DNA from: Pontibacter aydingkolensis
Lineage (GTDB): Bacteria > Bacteroidota > Bacteroidia > Cytophagales > Hymenobacteraceae
NCBI RefSeq assembly: GCF_019443125.1
Contig: NZ_JAHYXK010000014.1
Coordinates: forward strand, 1-64,000
Direction: 5' to 3'
DNA: 64,000 nt
Part shown: in pieces, positions 8,674-17,829 of the stretch
How positions within the stretch are numbered: position 1 is the stretch's first letter
Layout: each line of letters starts with the position of its first letter
The notes under the pieces: model-generated
Told to the model about the DNA's origin: nothing
Database searches by the model: none
Seen by the model: the letters and a program-made list of their open reading frames with translations, nothing else
Made by a program: the position numbers and the translations under genes

Positions 8674-9660
8674 ATGAACATAGCAAAACTTAACCGCAGG
8701 CAGGCACTTTATGCCACTGCCCTGGTAGGCACCGCCAGTCTTCTGGACTACAGGCAGCTGTTTGCCTCCCCCAAACCACAAGGCCAAACGCCTCCTTTGA
8801 GCACCCAGGAAATAACTTCCATTGAGACCGCCTTAGGCAAAAAGGGAAACTACATTCAGGAGCAGGCGGTGCACAACATCTCCCTTCCCCGCAACGACCT
8901 GAAGGTAACGGTAAAGGGAGAGCCTGTGCCTATACCGTTCGGCTTCGGCGGCTGGGTAGCCATCAAGAAAACCACTGACGGCAAGTCCGCTGTGCTCATG
9001 AGCGACACGGTGCTGCTGCAGGAAGAGGTCAACCCTTTGATCTCGGCTGCCCAGGCCAACGGACTGGAGGTGAGCGCCATCCATAACCACTTCTTTTATG
9101 AGGAGCCCCGCATCTTCTATATGCATGTGCACGGCATGGGAGAGCCGACTGATCTGGCGAAGCGATACGCCGCGGCCATCAAAGGCACAAAGCTGCTTCC
9201 TGCTAACCAACCCAAGACAACCGGTGCCTCCCAGAAAACAGGAAAAGAGCTGTTTGACTTACCCAAACTGGATGCCATCGTGAAGCACAAAGGCACGGTG
9301 AACGGCCCCACCTATAAGTATACCGTGGGCCGCGACGACCTAAACGTGATGGCCATGGGTGCCGAGCTGACTACTGCCATGGGCCTGAACTCGTGGGCTT
9401 CCTTTGCAGGGACACAGGATAAGGCGCACATAGCCGGGGACATCGCGATGCTGGAGCAGGAGGTGAATCCTGTCATCAAAGCGCTGCGACAGAACAACCT
9501 GGAGGTAGTGGCGGTGCACAACCACATGCTGGGCGACGACCCGCGCATGGTCTTTCTGCACTACTACGGGCAAGGACCTGCCCCGCAGCTGGCTCAGGGG
9601 TTTCGGGCGGCGCTCAATGAGTTAGGTCGGCATGGCAAACGTGACATGATGAAGCATTAA
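8674..9660 (+). CDS. DUF1259 (LppY/LpqO-type) exported protein
   Basis: 328 residues with two tandem DUF1259 repeats. The first is around residues 50-165 (ending HNHFFYEEPRIFYMHVHGMG) and the second around 190-315 (ending HNHMLGDDPRMVFLHYYGQG). Both carry the HNH and xDPRxxFxH blocks, which suggests conserved metal or ligand contacts. The N-terminus NRRQALYATALVGTASLL resembles a Tat-like export signal with a twin Arg. DUF1259 genes are often found beside chrA, and here it lies 91 nt downstream on the same strand, so a role linked to chromate or oxidative stress is a guess from context. Biochemical function unknown. Confidence 0.85.
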   Translation: MNIAKLNRRQALYATALVGTASLLDYRQLFASPKPQGQTPPLSTQEITSIETALGKKGNYIQEQAVHNISLPRNDLKVTVKGEPVPIPFGFGGWVAIKKTTDGKSAVLMSDTVLLQEEVNPLISAAQANGLEVSAIHNHFFYEEPRIFYMHVHGMGEPTDLAKRYAAAIKGTKLLPANQPKTTGASQKTGKELFDLPKLDAIVKHKGTVNGPTYKYTVGRDDLNVMAMGAELTTAMGLNSWASFAGTQDKAHIAGDIAMLEQEVNPVIKALRQNNLEVVAVHNHMLGDDPRMVFLHYYGQGPAPQLAQGFRAALNELGRHGKRDMMKH

Positions 9661-9725
9661 GAATGACTTAGAAAGTATACTGCTTTTACCTTACACACTA
9701 TTGTTAAAATCGTTCTAAAATGAAA

Positions 9726-9751
9726 GAAGGCAAGGTTATTCCCTTGCCTTC
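9726..9751. terminator. Bidirectional terminator hairpin
   Basis: GAAGGCAAGG (9726-9735) pairs perfectly with CCTTGCCTTC (9742-9751) over a 6-nt loop. It lies between the convergent DUF1259 gene and the metal-efflux operon. On the minus strand the stem is followed by a T-rich stretch (CTTTCATTTTA), favouring termination of the efflux operon. Confidence 0.6.
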
Positions 9752-9809
9752 ACTTACTACTATACCTCCTAAAGTATAAAACCGATAGCTTATACTTTAC
9801 CCTCAAGCG

Positions 9810-11006
9810 CTACAGCGTATAACGCAACAGTTCGGCTGCCTTCTGCTGCGCCTCAGCCTCCAGCTCCAGGTATTTGTCATACGTGTCGTAGTAAAAGCTG
9901 AGCTCCATGAAGTACTCGGTAGCCGAGATCTCCCCCAGCCGCAGGGCTTTTTCCAGCAGGCGCAGGTTTTCTGGCCTTGCCATCAGCTCCTGGTAATTGC
10001 GCAGCGACTCCTGCAGCACCTGGTACTCTTCGTATGTCTGCCTCACTTCCTGCCGGTGCGAAACTAGCTCAGCCTCCAGCTGCGCCTGCGCATACTGGCT
10101 GTAGGCCTGCTGCGTGTTCACAGTGTTGCGGCGCTCCCACAGTGGTATGGAAATGCCGGCGTGAACCCCCTGAAATGTTTGCCCCAGTATACTTTGGTAG
10201 CGGTAGCCGCCCTCTAGTTTAGGAAGGGCCAAAGCCTTGGCCAGTTTCACCTTCTCCTCCTGCACCTTCGCTTGTTGCTCCATCATTTTCAGGCGCGGGT
10301 CCGATACTTCAATCAAACTGTCTAGCACCTCAAAAGCGGGAACTGAGGTCATAGCGGCAAAGGCTGTATCAGGGAGGGCTATGGACTGGCCGCCGTTTAG
10401 CTCCGTGAGCTTTTCCTCCAGCACCCTGCGCCTGGCCTTGTTTGCCTGCAACGTGGTGCGGATGTTCAGCAGCCGGACGCGTGCCTTGTTCTCGTCCAGC
10501 ATATTGCCCTCTCCGGCACGTGTGCTTTTCTGGAACCTGCGGTACAGGGCCTCTACATCCTGGTAGCGCCTCTCCAGCTCCGTTGCCTGCTTGTTAAGGT
10601 AGATTAGCTGGAGCGCGGTTTGCTGGGCCTCTAGCAAAATGTTCTGCCGCTGCTGGGCATATTGGTAATCCGCCTGAGCCTCCTGCAGGTTGGCCACGCG
10701 CCTTTTCCTGCCGTAGGCCGTCGGGAAGTCGATGCGCTGCGTCACGGCAAACTCCTTCTGGTTTCCGGCTTCTGCGGGCTGTCCGTTAAAGTAGTCATAC
10801 TCTATAAGAGGGTCCTCCGGATTTAGGCCAGTTTTATACTCCAGCTTCCGGGCCTCACGGTACTGCGCCGCCGCCTGCAGGGTTTTGTTGTTGGCCGCCA
10901 CCTGCTGCAGCACATCGGCAACGGATTGCTGTGCCTTTGCCTGCACCGCCACAAGCAGGCAAAAGCAAAGGATAGTTATCATATATCTATACATTGTCTT
11001 TCTCAT
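9810..11006 (-). CDS. TolC-family outer-membrane channel of a metal efflux system (CzcC-like)
   Basis: 398 residues with a signal peptide (ITILCFCLLVAVQAKAQ). Long alpha-helical coiled segments rich in Glu, Gln, Arg and Ala follow, in two structural repeats typical of outer-membrane efflux proteins (QQRQNILLEAQQTALQLIYL; RQEVRQTYEEYQVLQESL). It would form the outer-membrane duct for the RND pump encoded just upstream. Its start overlaps the pump gene: the chosen ATG gives a 20-nt overlap, while the alternative Met5 (MYRYMIT) would give an 8-nt ATGTATAG overlap. Either way the two are translationally coupled. Last gene of the efflux operon, followed by the hairpin at 9726-9751. Confidence 0.88.
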   Translation of the reverse strand: MRKTMYRYMITILCFCLLVAVQAKAQQSVADVLQQVAANNKTLQAAAQYREARKLEYKTGLNPEDPLIEYDYFNGQPAEAGNQKEFAVTQRIDFPTAYGRKRRVANLQEAQADYQYAQQRQNILLEAQQTALQLIYLNKQATELERRYQDVEALYRRFQKSTRAGEGNMLDENKARVRLLNIRTTLQANKARRRVLEEKLTELNGGQSIALPDTAFAAMTSVPAFEVLDSLIEVSDPRLKMMEQQAKVQEEKVKLAKALALPKLEGGYRYQSILGQTFQGVHAGISIPLWERRNTVNTQQAYSQYAQAQLEAELVSHRQEVRQTYEEYQVLQESLRNYQELMARPENLRLLEKALRLGEISATEYFMELSFYYDTYDKYLELEAEAQQKAAELLRYTL

Positions 11007-14000
11007 TTTGATTAGACATCAGGAACACCGCCGGCACAATGAACAGATTCAGCAAGGTTGAGCTGAGCAGACCGCCCAGGATCACCTGGGCCATCGGGCT
11101 CTGGATCTCGTTGCCCGGAAGATCGCCGGCCAGGGCCAGCGGAATAAGCGCCAGTCCTGCCGTGAGCGCCGTCATCAGGATAGGGCTGAGCCTGTCCCTG
11201 GAGCCTAAAATCACGCTCTCATACAAGCTGTGCCCCTGCTGCAACAGCAATTGGTAATGCGACACCAGCAGTATACCGTTTCGCGTAGCGATACCGAAGA
11301 GCGTGATAAAGCCGATGATGGCCGGTATACTGATGATGCCCGAAGTGAAGAAGATGCTCCCCACTCCACCAATCAGGGCCAGCGGAAGGTTTAGTAAAAT
11401 GATGCTCGACAGTTTAAAGGACTTGAACTCATGGAAAAGTATCAGGTAAATGGCCAGCAGAGAAAGCAGTGAGGCGAACAGCAAGGTGCTGGACGCTTCC
11501 TCCTCCGCCTCAAACTGCCCGCCGTACTCGATGCGATACCCCACCGGCAGAGAAACATTCGCCTGTACTTTCTCCCGCAGCTCCTCCACGGCGCTGCGCT
11601 GGTCACGGCCGGCCACGTTGGCCGACACGACCGTTTTGCGCTGCACGTTCTCCCGGTTGATGGTGTTCGGCCCGCTGGTCGAGACGAAGTCCGCTACATA
11701 GTGCAGTGGTATCTTCTGCCCGTCATGGGTGTCGATCAGGGCGTTCTTCATCTTCTCGAACTCCCCGCGGCTGCTCTCGTCATAACGCACCACAAGGTCA
11801 AAGCTGCGTGCCCCCTCGTATACCTCCGACACTTTCTCGCCGGCAAAGGCCACGTCCACGTACTCAGCAAACGCACCGGTGGTGATACCATACTTGGCCA
11901 GCATGTCGCGCCTTGCCCTGATCTGTATTTGTGGAATCTCAATCTGCTGCTCCACGCTCACATCTACTAGCCCCTCAACAGCATTTGCCTGCTGCTCCAC
12001 CTGCTTGGCGATGGAGAACATCTTTGAGAGCTCGGGCCCGAAGATCTTAATGGCGATGTTGGCCCGGGTGCCCGACAGCATGTGGTCGATGCGGTGGCCG
12101 ATGGGTTGCCCAATGGTGATGTTAGCGCCGGTAATGCCCGCCAGCTTTTCCCTTACCTCGGTCATGAACTCCTCGCGGCTGCGATCCTCCAGCAGAAAGG
12201 GTGCGTCGATCTCCGAGGCGTTCACCCCTTGCGCGTGCTCGTCCAGCTCAGCTCTGCCCGTCCTGCGGGTCGTTATTTGTATCTCGGGCACGGTCAGCAG
12301 CGCCTTCTCCACCTGCGTGCCGATCTTGTTGCTTTCCTCCAGCGAGATGCCCGGTTTACTGATGGTGCTGATCACCAGGGAACCTTCGTTGAACTCTGGT
12401 AGGAAACTGCGCCCCAGCGTGGTCATGACAAAGAGTGCCCCCACCAGCAGCAGCACAGCAGCACCCAGAATCACCTTCTTATGCCGCATGGCGCTGCGCA
12501 GCGTGCGTTCGTAAAAAATGTTCAGGCGGTGCACCAGCCAGCTTTCACGGTGCTGCTTCAGCAGCATTTTATCGCTGGTGAGCATGTAACTGCACAGCAC
12601 CGGCGTCAGGGTAATGGCCACGATCAGGGAAGCGAATAGCGACACGATAAAGGCGATGCCCAGCGGTGCCAGCAGCCTCCCCTCCATACCCGACAGGAAG
12701 AAGAGCGGCACAAAAGCGGCGATGATGATAAAGGTGGCGTTGATCACAGAAGAGCGAATCTCCACAGAGGCGTCGTAGATCACGTGCAACTTACCCAATT
12801 GCTCCTCCACAGGCTTTCGCGCGTTCTCCTTCAACCTACGAAACACATTCTCCACATCAATGATGGCGTCGTCCACCAGGTCACCGATGGCGATGGCCAT
12901 ACCGCCCAGGCTCATAGTATTGATGGAAAAGCCAAGCCACTTTAAGGTAAGTATAGCCGCCATCAGCGAGATAGGTATGGCGAGCAGCGAGATGACGGTG
13001 GCCCGGATGTTCATCAAAAACAGGATCAGGATCACCACCACAAACACGGCGCCCTCCAGCAGCACTTTCTGTATGTTATTAATGGAGGCGTTGATGAAGT
13101 CTGCCTGCCGGAAGATTTTCGTGTTGATCTTCACGTCCTCCGGCAGGTTGTGGCTCAGGTCGGCCATGGCCGCGTCTATCTCTTCGGTCAGCTCCAGGGT
13201 ATTGGTATTGGGCTGCTTCATCACGGTCATGATCACGGCTGGCTCGCCTTTCAGTGAACCGTCACCGATCTTCACGGCAGCACCCACTTTAATGTCGGCC
13301 ACATCCCCGATCCGAACGGGCGCATTGCCATTCACCTTGATCACCGTGTTGGCCAGCTCCCCCAAATCGCTGGTACGCCCGATGCCGCGCACGATGTACT
13401 CGTTGCCGTACTCCTGCATAAAGCCGCCTGAGGCATTCTGGTTGGCCTCCTCGGCGGCCTGCAGCAACTCATGCAGCGACACGTTGTAATACTTTAGTTT
13501 TTGCGGGGAAGCCAGCACCTGGTACTGTTTGTACTCTCCCCCGATCACCACCACCTGCGACACGCCGCCCGTTGCCAATAGCCGCGGACGTATGCTCCAG
13601 TCGGCAAGCGTGCGCAGCTCCATCATACTGGTGCTGTCGCCGGTCACGCTAATGAGCATAATCTCGCCCATGATGGAGGATTGCGGGGCCAGCGTGGGAG
13701 TCCCCACGCCCTGCGGCAGGCGCTCGGCCACAGTGGCCACTTTCTCAGTCACTATCTGGCGGGCCTTGTAAATATCGGTGCCCCACTCAAACTCCACCCA
13801 GACAATGGAAATACCGGCTGAGGAGGAAGAGCGCACGCGGCGCACGTCGGTAGCCCCATTCACGGCCGACTCGATGGGAAAGGTAACCAGGCGCTCTGCT
13901 TCCTCCGGCGCCATGCCGTGGGCCTCGGTCAAAACCACCACCGTCGGAGCCGTCAGGTCGGGGAACACGTCCACCTCCATACGGGAGGCCGTGATCCCGC

Positions 14001-14079
14001 CGAAGACGAGCAGCAGCGAGGAGGCCACGATAACCAGCAGCCGGTTATGCAGCGAAAACTTTATGACATTGTTAAGCAT
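10987..14079 (-). CDS. CusA/CzcA-family heavy-metal RND efflux pump
   Basis: 1030 residues, standard for inner-membrane HME-RND pumps. It shows the N-terminal SRMEVDVFPDLTAPTVVVLTEA block, the VTFPIESAVNGATDVRRVRSSSSAG porter segment, two periplasmic loops and twelve predicted membrane helices. The fourth-helix motif is GDLVDDAIIDVEN (about 399-411), which differs from the classical CzcA DFG...DGA and CusA forms. The metal (Co/Zn/Cd, Ni or Cu) therefore cannot be assigned safely. The pump works with the adaptor gene upstream (56 nt gap) and the TolC-type gene that overlaps its 3' end. The surrounding His-rich exported proteins support a transition metal as substrate. Confidence 0.92.
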   Translation of the reverse strand: MLNNVIKFSLHNRLLVIVASSLLLVFGGITASRMEVDVFPDLTAPTVVVLTEAHGMAPEEAERLVTFPIESAVNGATDVRRVRSSSSAGISIVWVEFEWGTDIYKARQIVTEKVATVAERLPQGVGTPTLAPQSSIMGEIMLISVTGDSTSMMELRTLADWSIRPRLLATGGVSQVVVIGGEYKQYQVLASPQKLKYYNVSLHELLQAAEEANQNASGGFMQEYGNEYIVRGIGRTSDLGELANTVIKVNGNAPVRIGDVADIKVGAAVKIGDGSLKGEPAVIMTVMKQPNTNTLELTEEIDAAMADLSHNLPEDVKINTKIFRQADFINASINNIQKVLLEGAVFVVVILILFLMNIRATVISLLAIPISLMAAILTLKWLGFSINTMSLGGMAIAIGDLVDDAIIDVENVFRRLKENARKPVEEQLGKLHVIYDASVEIRSSVINATFIIIAAFVPLFFLSGMEGRLLAPLGIAFIVSLFASLIVAITLTPVLCSYMLTSDKMLLKQHRESWLVHRLNIFYERTLRSAMRHKKVILGAAVLLLVGALFVMTTLGRSFLPEFNEGSLVISTISKPGISLEESNKIGTQVEKALLTVPEIQITTRRTGRAELDEHAQGVNASEIDAPFLLEDRSREEFMTEVREKLAGITGANITIGQPIGHRIDHMLSGTRANIAIKIFGPELSKMFSIAKQVEQQANAVEGLVDVSVEQQIEIPQIQIRARRDMLAKYGITTGAFAEYVDVAFAGEKVSEVYEGARSFDLVVRYDESSRGEFEKMKNALIDTHDGQKIPLHYVADFVSTSGPNTINRENVQRKTVVSANVAGRDQRSAVEELREKVQANVSLPVGYRIEYGGQFEAEEEASSTLLFASLLSLLAIYLILFHEFKSFKLSSIILLNLPLALIGGVGSIFFTSGIISIPAIIGFITLFGIATRNGILLVSHYQLLLQQGHSLYESVILGSRDRLSPILMTALTAGLALIPLALAGDLPGNEIQSPMAQVILGGLLSSTLLNLFIVPAVFLMSNQNEKDNV

Positions 14080-14135
14080 TTCTTCTCTTTTTGATACGGA
14101 TGGGCAGGACTCGTAAAAGCTCTCACCCTACATGG

Positions 14136-15677
14136 TTAATGTTCGTGCCCGTGGGCCGGCACCTCTCCCGATGCCGAGGATAGTTTGATCTGGTAGGCCC
14201 CTTTCGTCACCACCCGATCGCCCGGCTTCACGCCCGAGAGCAGCTGCACGTTTATACCGTCGGAGGCACCCAGCTTTACTTCCCGCTTTTCAAAGGTCTC
14301 CCCTGCCGTCTGCACGTACACGTAGTGCGTGCCCTGGTCCTCCATGATCGCGCTGACAGGAACCGTCAAGGCATTGGGCAAGGGTATAGAGCGCAGGTAT
14401 ACTTCCACGAAAGATCCCGGAACCAGCTCGCCCCAGTTGGCTATCTCGAAGGTGATGGGAATCAGGTAGGAGTCGGCGCCGGCGCTTTTGCCGTAGGCCA
14501 GCAGCCTGCCGTTCAGGTTTTCGGTGTCGTATACATCCCCACCCGGTACTTTAAAGCTGGCAGACTTCACGTTGGCTAGTTGGGAAGCCTCCGTCTGCGG
14601 CACCTCGGCCCGTAGTACCATGCGCTGGTTCTGCGTGATGCTGGCCAGCGCCTGCCCCGCCTCCACGAACTCCCCGTCAGATACCAACACGGATTTGATG
14701 AACCCGCCCTGCGGTGCGGACACACGCAGGCCCTTCGGGCCGTAGTTGCCGGCAAGGGTGCGGTATGCCGACGCAGCATTTTCGTAGATAGCCTTGCGCC
14801 TTTCGAACTCCCGCTGGGAGATGATCTGGTCCTTTACCAGTTCTTTGGCTCGCTCGTAGTCAGCCTGTGCACGCTGAAAATCGGTGCGTGCCTCCCTCAC
14901 ACGGGTATCAATGTTGCCCTCGGCCACGCCCTCACCGGAAATGGTGAAAAGCCTCTGCTGTGCTTTGACCGGCGATCCGACAATGACGTCGTTACCAGCC
15001 AAAGACACTACCCCACTTGCGCTGGCCGTGACCATGGTCTCGTCTCCCGGAGCCGGCATGATCTGGCCGGAGGTTCTGATGATGTTGTGGAAAGGCTGTG
15101 GCATGACCTGCTGCGTGGCAAACTCTACTTTCCAGGCCTGCTCCTTCAGGAATGGCACCTCCTCACCCATCGGTGCGGCCGACTCCTTGGTGTCGGCCAG
15201 CGCGGCTGCCGCGTTCGGGTACACCTGTAAGTTGTCGATGACGATACGGTCGGTGAAGTCGCCTGACTTGACATCGAAGATAAGTTTGTACCCGCTGCCG
15301 GCTTCCCGAGGCTGGAGAGCAGGGCCAAAGATGCCCGGTGAGCGCGGTTCCTGCACCGTATGGCGGATGCCTTTGTCACCTTTCACGAGGCTGACAGTTA
15401 GCTGTCCCTCCGCTAGGGGCGTGAAGTTTCCCCCAAGTTTGGTGACGTGTGCCGCAAAGGAGGAAGTTTCGCCGACTACCAGGGGCTTAAACTCCACGAA
15501 CAGTTCGGTTTTGTCAGTATAGATAGTATAGGAGACCGGCTCCAGTCCGTCTCCGTGGGGATGGCCGTGTTCCGCTACGGTTTCTGCCCCGTCATGGGCG
15601 TTCTCCTGATTCTGGCTGCAGCCTGTGGCAAAGAGCACCAGGCAAACAGCCATAAGGCTTATATATGATCTTAACAT
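14136..15677 (-). CDS. His-rich RND efflux periplasmic adaptor lipoprotein (CzcB-like)
   Basis: 513 residues. The signal peptide ends in a lipobox (LFATGCSQ, Cys at about 20), so it is anchored as a lipoprotein. A His-rich segment follows (EHGHPHGDG), then an N-terminal extension domain (about 45-165). The adaptor core has the barrel-sandwich hybrid, a coiled coil (ARTDFQRAQADYERAKELVKDQIISQREFERRK) and beta-barrel parts (MVLRAEVPQTEAS; PGDRVVTKGAYQIKL). The C-terminus ends in a second His motif (PAHGHEH). His at both ends suggests metal capture before hand-over to the pump. First gene of the three-gene efflux operon. Confidence 0.9.
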   Translation of the reverse strand: MLRSYISLMAVCLVLFATGCSQNQENAHDGAETVAEHGHPHGDGLEPVSYTIYTDKTELFVEFKPLVVGETSSFAAHVTKLGGNFTPLAEGQLTVSLVKGDKGIRHTVQEPRSPGIFGPALQPREAGSGYKLIFDVKSGDFTDRIVIDNLQVYPNAAAALADTKESAAPMGEEVPFLKEQAWKVEFATQQVMPQPFHNIIRTSGQIMPAPGDETMVTASASGVVSLAGNDVIVGSPVKAQQRLFTISGEGVAEGNIDTRVREARTDFQRAQADYERAKELVKDQIISQREFERRKAIYENAASAYRTLAGNYGPKGLRVSAPQGGFIKSVLVSDGEFVEAGQALASITQNQRMVLRAEVPQTEASQLANVKSASFKVPGGDVYDTENLNGRLLAYGKSAGADSYLIPITFEIANWGELVPGSFVEVYLRSIPLPNALTVPVSAIMEDQGTHYVYVQTAGETFEKREVKLGASDGINVQLLSGVKPGDRVVTKGAYQIKLSSASGEVPAHGHEH

Positions 15678-15728
15678 GGTAGTTCTGATGTTACTGTATT
15701 TTTACAATACACTTTACACATAGCGGTA

Positions 15729-15769
15729 TACCCCGGAAGCATGCGGCTGTTTGCCGTGCTTCCGGGGTA
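15729..15769 (-). terminator. Hairpin between the His-rich lipoprotein gene and the efflux operon
   Basis: TACCCCGGAAGCA (15729-15741) pairs perfectly over 13 bp with 15757-15769. It follows the stop of the 84-residue His-rich lipoprotein gene on the minus strand. The T-run is weak, so termination may be partial. Confidence 0.55.
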
Positions 15770-15790
15770 GCACACTAATGGTTCAGCAGA

Positions 15791-16045
15791 CTAGTGCTGG
15801 TGGTTTCCCTGTCCGTCGTGTGAGTGGGTTTCCGTTACAACAGAGTCGCCCTCTACGGAAAACTCTTCCTGCTCATGCGGGTGTTCTCCTTCGCTATCAT
15901 GCGGATGGCCATGCTCCTCTTCTGAAGTGGCTTCGTGCTGATGCGTGTCCGCTCCGTGCTCATGTCCTTCTTCGCTTGTGGTGTTTGAAGAGCAACCGAA
16001 AGTAAACAGCGCCATCGCGGCAATGGAGAAAATAACCTTTTTCAT
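15791..16045 (-). CDS. Small His-rich lipoprotein
   Basis: 84 residues. The N-terminus MKKVIFSIAAMALFTFGCSS is a lipoprotein signal with its Cys at 18. The rest is a highly charged, probably disordered tail of His and Glu with HEHG, THQHE, EEHGHPHD, EHPHEQ and THSHD clusters; roughly one residue in five after the Cys is His. This composition indicates binding or buffering of Zn, Ni, Co or Cu ions at the membrane. It lies directly upstream of the metal efflux operon on the same strand. No named family was recognised. Confidence 0.8.
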   Translation of the reverse strand: MKKVIFSIAAMALFTFGCSSNTTSEEGHEHGADTHQHEATSEEEHGHPHDSEGEHPHEQEEFSVEGDSVVTETHSHDGQGNHQH

Positions 16046-16191
16046 TTTTGTATAGATTTAATTGTGTAAGTACTGGGGTAAATGATAGAAGTGCGCTCTT
16101 GTTACTCACGGCAAAGTATAAACGTGCTTATAAAGCACACGCTAACGCCAGATATGACCCGGCTGGGACAACAAGAGCAATAATGTGGTGG

Positions 16192-16596
16192 TCAGGCAGA
16201 CGGAGGTCCGCGCTGCGGTAGGTGGGTTTGATGTGGTGGAGGCGAAAAGCCTATGATATGGAACGTGCTGCCCAGTACTCTATAGGCAACTGGCGTCCCA
16301 GGTTCGAAAAAGAATTGCTCGCTTCTGGCATCAGCTAGAGGAGCCGAAAGTAAGCTACTGTGCCGGGTGGAAACATGCGGCTCTCCCTGCACAGCCGAGT
16401 GGAAATAGTGGCTGAAAGGGCTTTCCTTCTGCTTCGGTTCGTCATGGCCGTGGGAATGCGGATGGTCTTGGTGGGCGGCGTGGTGCTGTGCCTTGGTGTC
16501 CGTCTGGTGGAGATGCTCGTGCGGCATAACGCCATGCACCAAGACCAGCGTATAGGCAAAAAGGGTAAGCAGCAGCAGGGCGACCTTCTTAGACAT
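16192..16596 (-). CDS. Exported His-rich protein upstream of the efflux locus
   Basis: 134 residues with an N-terminal hydrophobic signal (VALLLLTLFAYTLVLVHGV). A His cluster follows (MPHEHLHQTDTKAQHHAAHQ, then DHPHSHGHDE at about 25-55). The C-terminal half is less biased and ends SPPPHQTHLPQRGPPSA. It is the first gene of the His-rich/efflux group on the minus strand. A periplasmic metal-binding or sensing role is inferred from composition and position only. Small His-rich exported proteins of this shape are common next to Bacteroidota RND metal pumps, but I know no characterised member. Confidence 0.7.
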   Translation of the reverse strand: MSKKVALLLLTLFAYTLVLVHGVMPHEHLHQTDTKAQHHAAHQDHPHSHGHDEPKQKESPFSHYFHSAVQGEPHVSTRHSSLLSAPLADARSEQFFFEPGTPVAYRVLGSTFHIIGFSPPPHQTHLPQRGPPSA

Positions 16597-17004
16597 TAGT
16601 CAAAGATAGGGAATATTATACTATGGTTGCTATTGATAAGATAGATCATATTGAAAAGAACAGGATTTGGATAGCAGAACAGATCATTTCAATTAGCGAA
16701 ACGTACAGTAATAGCTTTTACAAAAAATTAAAAGGGTTGCTATAAATTGGGCTCTATACTTTAGCTGATTCCTTTATTATCTAAGTCAACTAAGTTCACC
16801 AAATCCCTGTAAAAACTGTTCGATTGTTCCACCCTACAGACTATTAAACATACAGCAAAAGGCGCCAGGACCACAGCTCAAGTCACTTTTAATTTCTCTG
16901 CTTTTTGGCCTTTGCCATAACTTGCTCTTTGTGCCCACAACTCAGCGTTTGTTGAAGCCGATAGCAGGTATTACAGGTTTATATGCTCATATAATAAATG
17001 AGAA
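16597..17004. other. Intergenic region, nothing identified
   Basis: About 400 bp, AT-rich, between two minus-strand genes. It presumably contains the promoter of the metal-related genes. No matching promoter pair, hairpin or gene was found. Confidence 0.4.
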
Positions 17005-17799
17005 CTACTTTTGCTTGTAGGTAAAAGTATAATTTCTCTCCCGCCCATTCTCATAAATCATTTTCTGACTTACAGGGTATCCTGACTTATTATAGTTGTA
17101 GAAATTTGTAAAAGTAAAATCCTTCACAAGATAATTTGATGGGTAAAACTCCATCCGCTGACTTAAGATGTTGTGTTCGTGCGGAAGCAAAAAATCTGTC
17201 AAGTAATACGTTTCGATGTCTGCTCCAGGAAGCTGGTTTAAATACTGAGGTTTTATCTTATCGTCGAAAGTTAAGCTTACAACTGTTTTAGAATTGCTTG
17301 CCACTTCTGAAGATTCATACTTTTGCAGCACCCCATCTTTATAGAAATAACTATAAATTAAGCAATCGGTCATTGCTCCATTTTTGGGCATACGCATGGC
17401 TATCCGGGATAGCTGATTCTGGCTGTTGTAAGTGTGCGGAAAAGACGCTATATGCATCCAGTTATCATTCACGTTGGTCTCATAGATATCTACAGAACTG
17501 ATGCTGTTATCTGAATTGTAGCTATATACTGCGGTATACTTAAAGGCATGTTCTTTGTTATCATACACCACTTCGTTTCTGCTTCCGTTCGCATTGTAGG
17601 TGATAGTGTATTCATAAAGTTGATCATTATTATACCAGGGCCCCACAATATATGAAACAGGAAGTCCCGCAATACCATACGCTATTTGCTGCCTGTCTAC
17701 GGCTCCTAAATGATCAGCATCGCTTTTGACTTCGGTAAGCAGCAAGTTGGCTGCAGGTTCCGGGTCAGAGCCAGCGCAGGCAGTTAGAAACAAGAGCAA
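17005..17799 (-). CDS. Uncharacterised lipoprotein with YD-like repeats
   Basis: About 264 residues from a TTG start. Directly after the start is LLFLTACAGS, a lipobox. The body is beta-rich with repeated Y-x-Y and N-x-x-G-x elements (YTITYNANGSRNEVVY, YSYNSDNSISSVD, FYNYNKSGYPVSQKMIY). These resemble the YD-like repeat lipoproteins of Bacteroidota. The signal peptide is incomplete with the TTG start: the frame continues upstream as KARITYLGI and would form a normal signal if initiated at the ATA codon 17827-17829. The true start is thus uncertain, and a start-codon loss is possible. Function unknown. Confidence 0.65.
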   Translation of the reverse strand: MLLFLTACAGSDPEPAANLLLTEVKSDADHLGAVDRQQIAYGIAGLPVSYIVGPWYNNDQLYEYTITYNANGSRNEVVYDNKEHAFKYTAVYSYNSDNSISSVDIYETNVNDNWMHIASFPHTYNSQNQLSRIAMRMPKNGAMTDCLIYSYFYKDGVLQKYESSEVASNSKTVVSLTFDDKIKPQYLNQLPGADIETYYLTDFLLPHEHNILSQRMEFYPSNYLVKDFTFTNFYNYNKSGYPVSQKMIYENGRERNYTFTYKQK

Positions 17800-17829
17800 A
17801 ATACCCAGGTAAGTTATTCTAGCTTTTAT

